Made by a program: the position numbers and the translations under genes. Shown here piece by piece: positions 1 to 9,230 of a stretch of 64,000 bases of DNA. The DNA comes from Peteryoungia algae. GTDB lineage: Bacteria; Pseudomonadota; Alphaproteobacteria; Rhizobiales; Rhizobiaceae. How positions within the stretch are numbered: position 1 is the stretch's first letter; every line of letters begins with the position of its first letter. The notes under the pieces were generated by a model. The model made no database searches. It had not been told where the DNA came from and saw only the letters and a program-made list of their open reading frames with translations. Location: positions 2,108,001 to 2,172,000 of the forward strand of contig NZ_CP128477.1 in assembly GCF_030369675.1 (NCBI RefSeq). Reading direction: 5' to 3'.

Positions 1-78
1 CTGATGCTGGCGAAGACATATCGACTTCTCAAAGATCCCGAGCGAGCCGAGTATCACGAACAGCGTGCGAAAGAGTGA
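1..78 (+). CDS. C-terminal fragment of an unidentified protein, possibly a TPR-type protein
   Basis: Frame 1 is open from the first base to a TGA at 76-78 and gives the last 25 residues of a protein (ending in ERAEYHEQRAKE). The fragment is helical and charged. The pattern 'AKTYRLLKDPERAEYHEQR' resembles the end of a tetratricopeptide repeat, in which a helix pair is followed by a short tail. Too little is present to name a function. It is read in the same direction as the glutathione transferase that follows 48 bases later. Confidence 0.5.
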   Translation: MMLAKTYRLLKDPERAEYHEQRAKE

Positions 79-126
79 GCGGAAGTCGTCTTCGACCCTT
101 CGTGAACCAAGGAACAGAGGCAATCC

Positions 127-1038
127 ATGACCGAGACAAAATTCCCGCCCGAGAAGAACCTGCCCGCTGGCTACGTGCCGCCGAAGGTCTGGACCTGGGA
201 GCCTGGCAATGGCGGCGCCTTTGCCAATGTCAACCGTCCGACCGCGGGCGCGCAGACCGAGACCGAACGCCCGGTCGGAAAGCATCCGCTGCAGCTCTAT
301 TCGCTCGGCACGCCGAACGGCCAGAAGGTGACGATCCTTTTGGAAGAGCTGCTGGCGGCTGGTCACGAGGGCGCGGAATACGATGCCTGGCTGATCAATA
401 TCGGCAAGGGTGACCAGTTTGGCTCGGGTTTTGTCGAGGTCAATCCGAACTCCAAGATCCCGGCCTTGATGGACCATGCCCCGAAGGACGGCGGCAAGCC
501 GATCCGCCTGTTCGAATCCGCCTCGATCATGACCTATCTGGCGGAAAAATTCGGCGCCTTCCTGCCGTCGGAAACCCGTGCCCGCGCCGAGACGCTGAAC
601 TGGCTGTTCTGGCAGATGGGCTCGGCCCCCTTCCTCGGCGGCGGTTTCGGCCATTTCTATTCCTACGCGCCGATGAAGATCCAGTATGCCATCGATCGCT
701 ATGCGATGGAGGTGAAGCGCCAGATGGATGTGCTGAACCGCCACCTCGCCGACAACGAATTCATGGCCGGCAAGGACTACACCATCGCCGACATGGCGAT
801 CTGGCCCTGGTACGGCCGTCTTGCCCTGCACGGCGCCTATGACGATGCCGGCACTTTCCTGTCGGTCGACGAATATGAGCACGTCCAGCGCTGGACCAAG
901 CAGCTCGCAGCACGCCCGGGTGTGAAGCGTGGCGCCATGGTCAACAAGACCTCCGGCCCGCTTTCCGAACAGCTGCATGAACGCCACGATGCCCCCGACT
1001 TCTTGACGAAGACGCAGGACAAGATCGCTGCGGCGTAA
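127..1038 (+). CDS. yghU: YghU-type glutathione transferase (GSH-dependent disulfide-bond oxidoreductase)
   Basis: 303 residues. A roughly 50-residue N-terminal extension precedes a thioredoxin-like GST domain starting near residue 56 and an all-helical C-terminal domain. The segment TPNGQKVT (62-69) matches the glutathione-binding TPNG motif of the Nu-class/YghU family, which lacks the usual catalytic Tyr/Ser and reduces disulfides and peroxides in the cytoplasm. The ATG at 127 has an AGAGG Shine-Dalgarno seven bases upstream. Two small unrecognised genes follow at 9-base and 4-base spacing, so the three probably share a transcript. The family call is secure; the physiological substrate is not known. 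Confidence 0.9.
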   Translation: MTETKFPPEKNLPAGYVPPKVWTWEPGNGGAFANVNRPTAGAQTETERPVGKHPLQLYSLGTPNGQKVTILLEELLAAGHEGAEYDAWLINIGKGDQFGSGFVEVNPNSKIPALMDHAPKDGGKPIRLFESASIMTYLAEKFGAFLPSETRARAETLNWLFWQMGSAPFLGGGFGHFYSYAPMKIQYAIDRYAMEVKRQMDVLNRHLADNEFMAGKDYTIADMAIWPWYGRLALHGAYDDAGTFLSVDEYEHVQRWTKQLAARPGVKRGAMVNKTSGPLSEQLHERHDAPDFLTKTQDKIAAA

Positions 1039-1047
1039 GGAGAGACC

Positions 1048-1425
1048 ATGCCGAGCTTGCCCGACATGACCAAACATCGCGGTTTCCCCGGCGGTATGCC
1101 GGGGACCGGTGTGCAATTCACCATCCGCCGCGCCAATCCGCGTGGCGTGACCCCCATCAAGGCCTTTCCCCGCAAGGCACGGCCCGGCACCAAGGAACAC
1201 CGGATCGACGCGGCCTTCCTGCATGCGCTCTGGCACCATTTCGGCGCGGAACCCTTCGAGCGCGGCAATCTCGATGCCGCACGCCTGAGCCTTCTCTTCG
1301 GGCGCGAAGTGATCCCCGCCACCAAGGAGTTCGACCCGCTCTCCTACGAGGCCATGCTCGTCATCGACGAAAAGGTGGCGCGCAAGAGCTTCCCCGAATC
1401 CTTCGACGACGTGTTCGAGGTGTAA
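1048..1425 (+). CDS. Conserved hypothetical protein, first copy of a tandem paralogue pair
   Basis: 125 residues, soluble, no signal peptide or membrane segment. I do not recognise the family. It is a clear paralogue of the next gene. Shared blocks in order are H-x-GFP-x-G-x-PGT-x-x-QFTIRR-x-NP near the N-terminus, A-L-W-x-x-FG-x-E-x-FERGNLD in the middle, then LFGRE-x-I and FDP-x-SY, and finally a K-x-(S/N)FPE-(S/A)F-D-V tail. An AGGAGA Shine-Dalgarno lies just before ATG 1048, nine bases after yghU, suggesting cotranscription. A basic, proline-rich N-terminus followed by a helical core is all the sequence suggests. Confidence 0.75.
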   Translation: MPSLPDMTKHRGFPGGMPGTGVQFTIRRANPRGVTPIKAFPRKARPGTKEHRIDAAFLHALWHHFGAEPFERGNLDAARLSLLFGREVIPATKEFDPLSYEAMLVIDEKVARKSFPESFDDVFEV

Positions 1426-1429
1426 CGCC

Positions 1430-1843
1430 ATGGCAAAAGATCCGCTCATGCCGAAACACCAGGGCTTCCCACTCGGGCTGCCTGGAACGCAATGGCAATT
1501 CACGATCCGCCGGCCGAACCCCAAGGTCACGCCACTCACCAACTGGCCGCGCCACCGGACCATGGATCCGACGGTAGCACTGGCCGACCTCGGATTCATG
1601 CAGGCGCTCTGGCAGTTCTTCGGCACGGAATCCTTCGAGCGCGGCAACCTCGACGGCGAACGCCTCTGCCGCCTGTTCGGTCGTGAAATCATCGCCGCCG
1701 AACGCGGATTTGATCCGCAATCCTACTTTGCCAAGCTGAAGATCAACGAGCAGCTGGCGCGCAAGAACTTCCCGGAAGCCTTCGGCGACGTGAAGAACGA
1801 GCAGAGCGTGGCGAAGGGCTTGAAGAAGAAGGCGCAGGAATAG
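1430..1843 (+). CDS. Conserved hypothetical protein, second copy of a tandem paralogue pair
   Basis: 137 residues, starting four bases after the stop of its paralogue. It keeps the same order of blocks: GFPLGLPGT-x-x-QFTIRRPNPK, ALWQFFGTESFERGNLDGERL, LFGREIIAAE, GFDPQSY and ARKNFPEAFGDV. It adds a lysine-rich tail of about 18 residues (AKGLKKKAQE at the end). The strong conservation of aromatic/Arg and FERGNLD elements between copies suggests a structured small domain under selection. Function is unknown. The position between a glutathione transferase and propionate genes gives no firm clue. Confidence 0.75.
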   Translation: MAKDPLMPKHQGFPLGLPGTQWQFTIRRPNPKVTPLTNWPRHRTMDPTVALADLGFMQALWQFFGTESFERGNLDGERLCRLFGREIIAAERGFDPQSYFAKLKINEQLARKNFPEAFGDVKNEQSVAKGLKKKAQE

Positions 1844-1879
1844 CCCGACGTTTGGGATCAATGCTGGGAGAAGGTGGGA

Positions 1880-1978
1880 ATGATGAATTTGACCTGTGAC
1901 AAGTACGTGAGCGCCAAGGCGCTCATCATCGGGGGCGCTGCTCCCGGCGCCATCCCGCCTGCTCAAGCTGCCGAGTGA
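1880..1978 (+). CDS. Possible 32-residue leader ORF coupled to pccA
   Basis: A small ORF beginning ATG ATG at 1880 is preceded by a strong GGGAGAAGG Shine-Dalgarno five bases upstream. It ends in TGA at 1976-1978, five bases before the pccA ATG at 1984. The peptide starts MMNLTCDKYVSAKALIIGG and has a small-residue, Ala/Pro-rich C-terminal half. About three quarters of its codons end in G or C, as in neighbouring genes. pccA has only a weak ribosome site of its own, so translational coupling through this ORF is plausible. A perfect 8-bp inverted repeat with a two-base loop (1908-1925) lies inside it. No homologue is recognised, and it may be only a leader or chance. Confidence 0.4.
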   Translation: MMNLTCDKYVSAKALIIGGAAPGAIPPAQAAE

Positions 1979-1983
1979 CAACA

Positions 1984-3993
1984 ATGATCCAGAAAATCCT
2001 CATCTCCAACAGGGGCGAAATCGCCTGCCGGGTCATCAAGACCGCCAAGAAGCTCGGCATCAAGACCGTTGCCGTCTATTCCGATGCGGACCGCAACGCG
2101 CTGCATGTCGAAATGGCCGATGAGGCCGTGCATATCGGCCCGGCGCCGTCGAACCAGTCTTATATCGTGATCGACAAGATCCTCGACGCGATCAGGCAGA
2201 CCGGCGCGGATGCGGTGCATCCCGGCTACGGCTTCCTGTCTGAAAACGCAGCATTTGCCGAGGCGCTGGAGAAGGCGGGCGTGACCTTCATCGGTCCGCC
2301 TGTGGGCGCGATCCAGGCCATGGGCGACAAGATAACCTCGAAGAAGCTTGCCGCCGAAGCCGGCGTGTCGACCGTGCCCGGCCATATGGGCCTGATTGCC
2401 GATGCCGACGAGGCGGTGAAGATCTCCGATCAGATCGGTTATCCCGTGATGATCAAGGCCTCGGCCGGTGGCGGCGGCAAGGGCATGCGCATCGCCTGGA
2501 ACGCAGAGGAGGCCCGCGAAGGCTTCCAGTCCTCGAAGAACGAGGCGAAGAATTCCTTCGGCGACGACCGCATTTTCATCGAGAAATTCGTCACCGAACC
2601 GCGCCATATCGAGATCCAGGTGCTCGGCGACAAGCACGGCACCGTGCTTTATCTCGGCGAACGCGAATGTTCGATCCAGCGGCGAAACCAGAAGGTCATC
2701 GAAGAGGCCCCCTCGCCTTTCCTGGATGCCGCCACCCGCAAGGCTATGGGCGAACAGGCCGTCGCACTCGCCAAGGCCGTCGGCTATCACTCGGCTGGCA
2801 CGGTTGAATTCATCGTCGATGGCAAGCAAAACAAGTTCTACTTCCTCGAGATGAACACCCGCCTGCAGGTCGAACATCCCGTGACCGAACTGGTGACCGG
2901 CCTTGATCTTGTCGAGCAGATGATCCGCGTCGCCTCGGGCGAGAAACTCGCCCTCGCCCAGGACGACGTGAAGCTGAATGGTTGGGCGATCGAAAGCCGC
3001 CTGTACGCCGAAGACCCTTATCGCAACTTCCTGCCCTCGATCGGCCGTCTCACCCGCTACCGTCCGCCGGCCGAGGGTACGACCGCCGACGGCACCGTTA
3101 TCCGCAACGATACCGGTGTCTTTGAGGGCGGCGAGATCTCGATGTATTACGACCCGATGATCGCCAAGCTCTGCACCTGGGCGCCCGACCGCATCACCGC
3201 CATCGACGCCATGAGCGAGGCGCTCGACAGCTTCGAGGTCGAAGGTATCGGCCACAATCTGCCTTTCCTCTCGGCGGTCATGGGGCAGGAGCGCTTCCGC
3301 TCCGGCAAGATCACAACGGCCTATATCGCCGAAGAATTCGGGCAAGGCTTTACCGGCGTCACGCCGGATGCGACCTCCGCCGAAACGCTCGCGGCGATTG
3401 CCGCCGTCATCAACCACCGTCTGCAGGCGCGTGCCATCCAAATCTCCGGCACAATCGGCAACCACGCCCGCAAGCTCGGCAAGGACTGGGTTGTGAACCT
3501 TGCGGGGTCGGATCATGCCGTGACGGTCGCCGAAGGCACTGGCAACACGCGCGTCTCGCTCGCCTCCGGCACCGAGTTTGTTATCGCCACCGACTGGCAA
3601 CCCGGCCAAACGCTGGCGATCATCGACAACGGCGGCGACATGCTTTCGGTCAAGGTCGACCTCAAGGGTGCCGCCATTCGGCTACGTTGGCGTGGCATGG
3701 ACGTGACCGCCCGCGTGCGCTCGCCGCGTGTCGCCGAACTCGCCAAACTCATGCCGGAAAAGCTGCCGCCGGACACCTCCAGAATGCTGCTCTGCCCGAT
3801 GCCCGGCGTCATCACCGGCGTCGCGGTCAAGGAAGGCGAGACCGTGGAAGCCGGTCAGCCGCTGGCCACCGTCGAGGCAATGAAGATGGAGAACATTCTG
3901 AAGGCCGAACGGCGTGGCACTGTGAAGACGATCCTTGTCAAGCCGGGCCAGAGCCTGGCCGTCGATGAGCTGATCATGGAATTCGAGGGGTAG
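1984..3993 (+). CDS. pccA: Acetyl/propionyl-CoA carboxylase, biotin carboxylase and biotin carrier (alpha) subunit
   Basis: 669 residues from ATG 1984; a GTG at 1975 is an alternative. Residues 1-450 form the ATP-grasp biotin carboxylase (ISNRGEIACRV at the N-terminus, glycine-rich ATP loop SAGGGGKGMRIA, EMNTRLQVEHPVTE). A BT linker domain follows, then a C-terminal biotinyl domain whose EAMKMEN motif puts the biotinylated lysine near residue 634. The enzyme uses ATP and bicarbonate to carboxylate biotin, and the beta subunit, not encoded here, then makes (S)-methylmalonyl-CoA from propionyl-CoA. Methylmalonyl-CoA mutase follows, so propionyl-CoA from odd-chain, branched-chain or inositol breakdown can enter the TCA cycle as succinyl-CoA. 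Confidence 0.95.
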   Translation: MIQKILISNRGEIACRVIKTAKKLGIKTVAVYSDADRNALHVEMADEAVHIGPAPSNQSYIVIDKILDAIRQTGADAVHPGYGFLSENAAFAEALEKAGVTFIGPPVGAIQAMGDKITSKKLAAEAGVSTVPGHMGLIADADEAVKISDQIGYPVMIKASAGGGGKGMRIAWNAEEAREGFQSSKNEAKNSFGDDRIFIEKFVTEPRHIEIQVLGDKHGTVLYLGERECSIQRRNQKVIEEAPSPFLDAATRKAMGEQAVALAKAVGYHSAGTVEFIVDGKQNKFYFLEMNTRLQVEHPVTELVTGLDLVEQMIRVASGEKLALAQDDVKLNGWAIESRLYAEDPYRNFLPSIGRLTRYRPPAEGTTADGTVIRNDTGVFEGGEISMYYDPMIAKLCTWAPDRITAIDAMSEALDSFEVEGIGHNLPFLSAVMGQERFRSGKITTAYIAEEFGQGFTGVTPDATSAETLAAIAAVINHRLQARAIQISGTIGNHARKLGKDWVVNLAGSDHAVTVAEGTGNTRVSLASGTEFVIATDWQPGQTLAIIDNGGDMLSVKVDLKGAAIRLRWRGMDVTARVRSPRVAELAKLMPEKLPPDTSRMLLCPMPGVITGVAVKEGETVEAGQPLATVEAMKMENILKAERRGTVKTILVKPGQSLAVDELIMEFEG

Positions 3994-4179
3994 CGTTCTT
4001 CTTTGAATGCAAAATTCCTCAACCGTCTGCCGGCACCGTCTCTGCCCGGAACGGGGAGCAGGCCGAGATGGCGCCAATTGTGCCTCCCAGTCCAGGCTTG
4101 CGTGGAGAGGGCAGGCCGAGGGGCAAACAGGAACACTAGTCGTCGGCCCGCAGTCCGTGCGGAGCAGGGAGAAGACCGG

Positions 4180-6315
4180 ATGACCAAGAAAACCATCGCC
4201 GACTGGCAGGCGCTTGCCGAGAAGGAATTGAAGCGTCCGGCAGACAGCCTTGTCTGGGAGACGCCGGAGGGCATTCCGGTAAAGCCGCTCTATACGGCAG
4301 ACGATATTGCCGGCATCGACCATCTCGACAGCCTGCCAGGTTTTGCGCCCTTCACCCGCGGTCCACGTGCCACCATGTATGCCGGCCGTCCCTGGACGAT
4401 CCGGCAATATGCCGGTTTCTCGACGGCAGAGGAGAGCAATGCTTTCTACCGGAAGGCCCTTGCTGCCGGCCAGCAGGGGGTCTCCGTGGCCTTCGATCTC
4501 GCCACCCATCGCGGTTATGACTCGGACCATCCGCGCGTCGAGGGCGATGTCGGCAAGGCGGGCGTGGCAATCGACAGTGTCGAGGACATGAAGATCCTGT
4601 TCGACGGCATTCCGCTTGAGGATATCTCCGTCTCGATGACCATGAACGGTGCCGTCATTCCGATCCTCGCCAATTTCATCGTGACCGGCGAGGAACAGGG
4701 TGTCTCGCGCGACAAGCTCTCCGGGACGATCCAGAACGACATTCTCAAGGAGTTCATGGTCCGCAACACCTATATCTATCCGCCCGAACCCTCGATGCGG
4801 ATCATCGCCGACATCATCGAATACACGGCGAAGGAGATGCCCAAGTTCAACTCGATCTCGATCTCCGGCTATCACATGCAGGAGGCCGGCGCGACGCTGG
4901 TGCAGGAGCTCGCCTTCACGCTGGCCGACGGTCGCGAATATGTCCGCGCGGCCATCGCCAAGGGCCTTGATGTCGACGCCTTTGCCGGCCGCCTCTCCTT
5001 CTTCTTCGCCATCGGCATGAACTTCTTCATGGAGGCAGCAAAGCTGCGCGCCGCCCGCCTGCTCTGGACCCGCATCATGCAGGAGTTCGAGCCGAAGAAG
5101 GCATCGTCTCTGATGCTGCGGACGCATTGCCAGACTTCGGGCGTGTCGCTTGCCGAACAGGACCCCTACAACAACATCATCCGCACCGCCTTTGAGGCGA
5201 TGTCCGCCGTGCTCGGCGGCACACAGTCGCTGCACACCAACTCGTTTGACGAGGCGATTGCGCTGCCAACCGAATTTTCTGCCCGCATTGCCCGCAACAC
5301 CCAGCTGATCCTGCAGCATGAGACTGGGGTGACCAAGGTCGTCGATCCGCTCGCCGGCTCCTATTATGTCGAGAGCCTGACCAATGACATGGCAGAAAAA
5401 GCCTGGGCGCTAATCGAGGAGATCGAGCGGCTGGGCGGCATGACCAAGGCCGTCGATGACGGCCTGCCGAAGCGCCTGATCGAAGAAGCGGCGACCCGCC
5501 GCCAGGCAGCCGTCGACCGCGCCGAGGAGGTCATCGTCGGCGTCAACAAGTACCGCCTGGAAAACGAGGCCCCGATCGATATCCTGCAGATCGACAACTC
5601 GGCAGTCCGGCTGTCGCAGATCAAACGCATCGAGCAGACGCGTCGCCAGCGCGATCCGAAGCGGGTCAGCGAAACGCTCGCCCGACTGACGGAGGTCGCC
5701 AAGACCGGTCAAGGCAATATCCTGGAAGCTGCCGTCGACGCCGCCCGCGCCCGCGCCACCGTCGGAGAGATTTCGGACGCCATGCGCGCCGTCTTCGGCG
5801 ATCACGTCGCCGTGCCCGAAGTCGTGCACGACATCTATGGCAAGGCCTATGAAGGCGATCCGGAAATGGAGACGCTGTCGACCCGCCTCAAGGACTATGG
5901 CAAGGCGGCCGCCAAGCCGCGCATCCTGATCGCCAAGCTCGGCCAGGATGGCCATGACCGGGGGGCCAAGGTGATTGCCTCGGCCTTCGGCGATATCGGC
6001 TTCGATGTCGTGGCCGGTCCCCTGTTCCAGACACCGGAAGAAGCCGCAGACTTGGCCGTCGCCAACAAGGTGCAGGTCGTCGGTTTGTCCTCACTTGCCG
6101 CCGGACACAAGACGCTCGCCCCACAGCTGGTTGAGGCGCTGAAGGCCAAGGGCGCGAATGACGTGATCGTCGTCGTCGGCGGGGTCATTCCGCGCCAGGA
6201 CTACGATTTCCTGCTGGAGCATGGCGTCTCCGCCGTGTTCGGCCCCGGCACCAATGTCATGGATGCCGCGCGCTCGGTGCTCGATCTGCTCGAGGGTCGC
6301 CTGCGCAACAGTTGA
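4180..6315 (+). CDS. scpA: Methylmalonyl-CoA mutase
   Basis: 711 residues, close to the usual 710-715 of the homodimeric (Sbm/ScpA/BhbA) type. The N-terminal TIM barrel carries the [20 protein letters not shown] segment. The C-terminal cobalamin-binding domain has the D-x-H-x-x-G motif (GQDGHDRG) with the cobalt-ligand histidine near residue 592. ATG 4180 has a GGGAGAAG site eight bases upstream. The frame is open further upstream from 4003, but that stretch is not mutase-like. It isomerises (R)-methylmalonyl-CoA to succinyl-CoA, the step after pccA. The 186-base gap before it holds no cobalamin riboswitch that I can see. Confidence 0.95.
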   Translation: MTKKTIADWQALAEKELKRPADSLVWETPEGIPVKPLYTADDIAGIDHLDSLPGFAPFTRGPRATMYAGRPWTIRQYAGFSTAEESNAFYRKALAAGQQGVSVAFDLATHRGYDSDHPRVEGDVGKAGVAIDSVEDMKILFDGIPLEDISVSMTMNGAVIPILANFIVTGEEQGVSRDKLSGTIQNDILKEFMVRNTYIYPPEPSMRIIADIIEYTAKEMPKFNSISISGYHMQEAGATLVQELAFTLADGREYVRAAIAKGLDVDAFAGRLSFFFAIGMNFFMEAAKLRAARLLWTRIMQEFEPKKASSLMLRTHCQTSGVSLAEQDPYNNIIRTAFEAMSAVLGGTQSLHTNSFDEAIALPTEFSARIARNTQLILQHETGVTKVVDPLAGSYYVESLTNDMAEKAWALIEEIERLGGMTKAVDDGLPKRLIEEAATRRQAAVDRAEEVIVGVNKYRLENEAPIDILQIDNSAVRLSQIKRIEQTRRQRDPKRVSETLARLTEVAKTGQGNILEAAVDAARARATVGEISDAMRAVFGDHVAVPEVVHDIYGKAYEGDPEMETLSTRLKDYGKAAAKPRILIAKLGQDGHDRGAKVIASAFGDIGFDVVAGPLFQTPEEAADLAVANKVQVVGLSSLAAGHKTLAPQLVEALKAKGANDVIVVVGGVIPRQDYDFLLEHGVSAVFGPGTNVMDAARSVLDLLEGRLRNS

Positions 6316-6377
6316 GGATGCCGACAATCGCAGACGGCATCACCCACGCCCTCCATGATAGCAGCCCAAAGCCCCGG

Positions 6378-6405
6378 CTGCGGTGATCTTTCAGGATCAC
6401 CGCAG
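6378..6405. terminator. Hairpin between convergent genes
   Basis: A perfect 11-bp stem, CTGCGGTGATC paired with GATCACCGCAG, closes a 6-base loop between the end of the mutase gene and the convergent end of the ABC permease operon. There is no U-tract, so it may be a bidirectional mRNA-end hairpin rather than a classical intrinsic terminator. Confidence 0.6.
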
Positions 6406-6415
6406 ACCACTTCGA

Positions 6416-7216
6416 TCAGCTGCGGTCGTCTGCATTGGCCCCGAGCAGCTTCGGCAGATCGCCGAAACGGGCAACGAGGCCGAAGACGACAGCCGCGAGC
6501 GCGACGAAGAGGATCGTCACCGAAGCCATGACCGGCGTATAGCCGTAGCGCAGCGCGTTGAAGATCTTGATCGGCAGCGTCTCCATCACGAAACCGACCG
6601 TCATGTAGGCGACGATGTATTCGTTGAGCGAGAGCACGAAGGCAAAGGCATAGCCGGAGACGAGATAGGGCGCGATCAGCGGCAGCACGACCGTGCGGAA
6701 AATTGTACGGTCGTCGGCGCCCATGGTGGCGGCCGCCTCGACCAGGGAGCGGTCGATGGCCGAGAAGCCGAGTGACAGCGTCACCAAAGGCAGAGTGACG
6801 AAGAAGATCGCGTGACTGATCACGGCCGTCCAGGGCTGGCCATAGAAACCGGTCGCTGCCCAGAAGGTGAGAAGGCCCAGCGCCGTGATGACGGGCGGCA
6901 ACGTGAACGGGGCAATGCCAAGCAGCTGGAAAATCTGCGCCCAAGGGGCAAGACGCCGCCACAGGAACCAGGCCAGCGGCAGTGCGATGGCGACGGCAAG
7001 TGCAGCCGCGCAGAGCGCCAGGATGACCGAGGCGAATAGGGCCGCGCGCCAGCCCGGATCGGTGAAGATCGCGCTGTACCAGGATAAGGAAAAGCCCTGC
7101 GGAGGAAAATTCAGGCTCTGCTTGGCATTCACCGAGACACCCGCGACGACCACGATGGGGGCGGCGAGAAAAATGCCGATGAGGGTGAAGTAGAGACGCG
7201 TGAGGACCGTGTTCAT
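6416..7216 (-). CDS. ABC transporter permease, PotC-like (polyamine/opine type)
   Basis: 266 residues from ATG 7216, with about six transmembrane helices. The binding-protein-dependent transport EAA loop is visible as EAAATMGADDRTIFRTVVLPLIAP. Its start overlaps the stop of the upstream permease by four bases (ATGA), showing translational coupling. It forms the inner-membrane channel together with the 7213-8067 permease. The fold fits the PotC half of the spermidine/putrescine/opine importer family. It is the last gene of the ureohydrolase-importer operon. Confidence 0.88.
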   Translation of the reverse strand: MNTVLTRLYFTLIGIFLAAPIVVVAGVSVNAKQSLNFPPQGFSLSWYSAIFTDPGWRAALFASVILALCAAALAVAIALPLAWFLWRRLAPWAQIFQLLGIAPFTLPPVITALGLLTFWAATGFYGQPWTAVISHAIFFVTLPLVTLSLGFSAIDRSLVEAAATMGADDRTIFRTVVLPLIAPYLVSGYAFAFVLSLNEYIVAYMTVGFVMETLPIKIFNALRYGYTPVMASVTILFVALAAVVFGLVARFGDLPKLLGANADDRS

Positions 7217-8067
7217 GCTGCCTCTCCCTTGCGACCAATCAGCAGCGTCAATGCTACCATTCCGAGCGTGACAAGCACGAGGAACACCGCCATCGCCGCT
7301 GCGAATGGCATGTTGGACTGGTAGATCGCCTGGTCGGTGATCAGCACCGAGAGCGTCCAGTGAGAGGGACGACCGAGGATCTGCGGCAGGAGATAGGAGC
7401 CGAGCGCGAAGATGAAGACCATGATGAGCGTGGCGATCAGCGTGTTGCGCAGCGCCGGGACAACCACCGTGAAGAAGGCCTTGAGCGGCGAGGCCCCGAG
7501 CGTACGCGCCGCTTCCGTCAGCGTCGGATCGAGCCGGACGAGTGCGGGATAGAGCACCAGCACCGTATAGGGCAGCGCCTGATAGGCCATGCCCGTCAGG
7601 ACCGCGCCGAAATTCGGCATCAGCGCCACCGGACTGTCCATCAAACCGATCATGACCAGAAGATTGGTGATGCCCGCGGTGCGCGAAAGCAGTGTCGACC
7701 AGGCGAAACCGATGATGACTTCCGAAAGCGACAGGATGGAGAGCAACGCCACCAGCCACAGCACCTGAGCCTTCCGCGACATGCGCGCGAGCAGATAGGT
7801 GAAGGGCAGCGCAAGGGTCACGCAGACCACGGCGACTGCGATCGCCAGGCCAAGCGAGAAGCTGAGCACGCCACCGAAGAAAAACGACAGGAAGCGGGCG
7901 TAATTGTCGAAGACGAAGTCGGGCGAATAGAAGCCGGCCGGGTCACGGCGGAAGAAGGAAACGGCGATCATCGTCGCGAAAGGCACGACGAAGAACAGGA
8001 TCAGCATGCCCGCCGGGAAAACGAGCGGCGCATAGTCGAGCGCAGTTTTCGGGGCCTCGCGTCTCAT
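7213..8067 (-). CDS. ABC transporter permease, PotB-like (polyamine/opine type)
   Basis: 284 residues with about six transmembrane helices. The first begins after a short cytoplasmic segment (around LVFPAGMLILFFVVPFATM). The EAA loop reads EAARTLGASPLKAFFTVVVPAL. It overlaps the ATPase gene upstream by four bases and the second permease downstream by four bases, so the three components are made together. This corresponds to the PotB half of the importer. The substrate cannot be read from the permease; a polyamine or guanidino compound is inferred from the agmatinase-like gene in the same operon. Confidence 0.88.
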   Translation of the reverse strand: MRREAPKTALDYAPLVFPAGMLILFFVVPFATMIAVSFFRRDPAGFYSPDFVFDNYARFLSFFFGGVLSFSLGLAIAVAVVCVTLALPFTYLLARMSRKAQVLWLVALLSILSLSEVIIGFAWSTLLSRTAGITNLLVMIGLMDSPVALMPNFGAVLTGMAYQALPYTVLVLYPALVRLDPTLTEAARTLGASPLKAFFTVVVPALRNTLIATLIMVFIFALGSYLLPQILGRPSHWTLSVLITDQAIYQSNMPFAAAMAVFLVLVTLGMVALTLLIGRKGEAA

Positions 8068-9098
8068 GCTGGCAGCACCACGGCGGTTTCCGGGTCGATG
8101 ATGATGCCGACATCCTGGCCGACGGTGACGACCGGCCGCTCGCGTGGTGTCGAAACGGCAACAACTTCGGTGCCGGCGACATCGAGAAAGGTCTCGATCG
8201 TGCCGCCGAGATCACGGATGAAAGTGACTTTGCCGGTGATCCGGCCTTCGCCGGGCGCGGAGAGCTTCACGTCTTCAGGGCGAACCGAAAGGCTGGCCTG
8301 CGCCTGGCCTGACGGTGCCGAGATCCCGGCGACGGCATGCCCGAGCACGAGCGCCGTTCCCGCCTGCGCTGTCAGCGGCAGCAGATTGGTCGACCCGATG
8401 AAATCCGCGACGAAACGATCGGCCGGCTTGCGATAGATTTCGATCGGGCTCGCCGCCTGCCGGATCTTGCCGCCATTCATGACGACCACGGTATCCGCCA
8501 TGGTCATGGCCTCGCGCTGGTCATGCGTGACGACGATGGTGGTGATGCCGAGCTGCTGTTGCAGCTTGCGCAGCTCCACCTGCATCGCCTCCCGCAGCTT
8601 GGCATCCAGCGCCGACAAGGGCTCGTCGAGCAGGAAGAGTTTTGGCGAGATCGCAAGCGCCCGGGCGATCGCCACACGTTGCCGCTGGCCGCCGGAGAGC
8701 TTGTGCACCGGACGGTCCGCATAGCCGGTGAGATGAATCATCGCGAGCAGTTCGTCTACCCGCTTCACTTGCTCCTCCCGACCGATGCCGCGGATACGCA
8801 AGGGATAGGCGATGTTTTCGCCGACGGTCAGATGCGGAAAAAGCGCCAGCGACTGGAAGACCATGCCAAGATCACGCTTGTGCGTCGGCACCTGCGTGAT
8901 GTCCTGGTCGTCGAGTACGATCGAACCCTCTGTCGGACTGTCGAGCCCGGCGATCATCCTTAGCAGCGTGGTCTTTCCACATCCCGAGGGGCCGAGCAGA
9001 CAGACGAAGGTGCCATGCGGGACGGAAAGCTGGACATTATCGACCGCCGTGAAGGGGCCGAACTGCTTGGTGATGGAATTGAGGGCGAGGCCGGACAT
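8064..9098 (-). CDS. ABC transporter ATP-binding protein, PotA-like
   Basis: 344 residues from the second of two adjacent ATGs (9098), which lies five bases from GGAG; ATG 9101 would be too close. Walker A is GPSGCGKTT, the signature LSGGQRQRVAIARAL and Walker B LFLLDEPLSALD, followed by the switch histidine in VVTHDQREAM. The C-terminal 100 residues form a TOBE-type domain, typical of the polyamine/iron/opine importer ATPases. It energises the two permeases with which it overlaps. A 188-base gap containing a repeat separates it from the binding-protein gene, which probably lowers ATPase and permease expression relative to the binding protein. Confidence 0.93.
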   Translation of the reverse strand: MSGLALNSITKQFGPFTAVDNVQLSVPHGTFVCLLGPSGCGKTTLLRMIAGLDSPTEGSIVLDDQDITQVPTHKRDLGMVFQSLALFPHLTVGENIAYPLRIRGIGREEQVKRVDELLAMIHLTGYADRPVHKLSGGQRQRVAIARALAISPKLFLLDEPLSALDAKLREAMQVELRKLQQQLGITTIVVTHDQREAMTMADTVVVMNGGKIRQAASPIEIYRKPADRFVADFIGSTNLLPLTAQAGTALVLGHAVAGISAPSGQAQASLSVRPEDVKLSAPGEGRITGKVTFIRDLGGTIETFLDVAGTEVVAVSTPRERPVVTVGQDVGIIIDPETAVVLPA

Positions 9099-9230
9099 CA
9101 TGTCTCCGAAATCATAGGATGCAGGCTCGAAGCCCGTTGGCGCGGCGATAGCATCTCACGCACGAATTGTCTTGCAATGGTGAGCGGCCCTTTGAGGGCG
9201 TCACAGCGTTTTGGCATTTGAGGCTTTTGC

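Noticed and set aside
1963..3609. A 548-codon open frame on the minus strand, opposite pccA.
   Set aside because: High GC at third codon positions leaves long open frames on the opposite strand. It has no recognisable domain and lies fully inside a certain gene. The same reasoning applies to minus 3682-5319, plus 18374-19735, plus 36145-38076, plus 43440-45308 and plus 47642-49447.
4003..4179. N-terminal extension of methylmalonyl-CoA mutase by 59 residues.
   Set aside because: The extension is unlike the family, starts at TTG without a ribosome site, and ATG 4180 has a good one. I saw no cobalamin riboswitch pattern there either.
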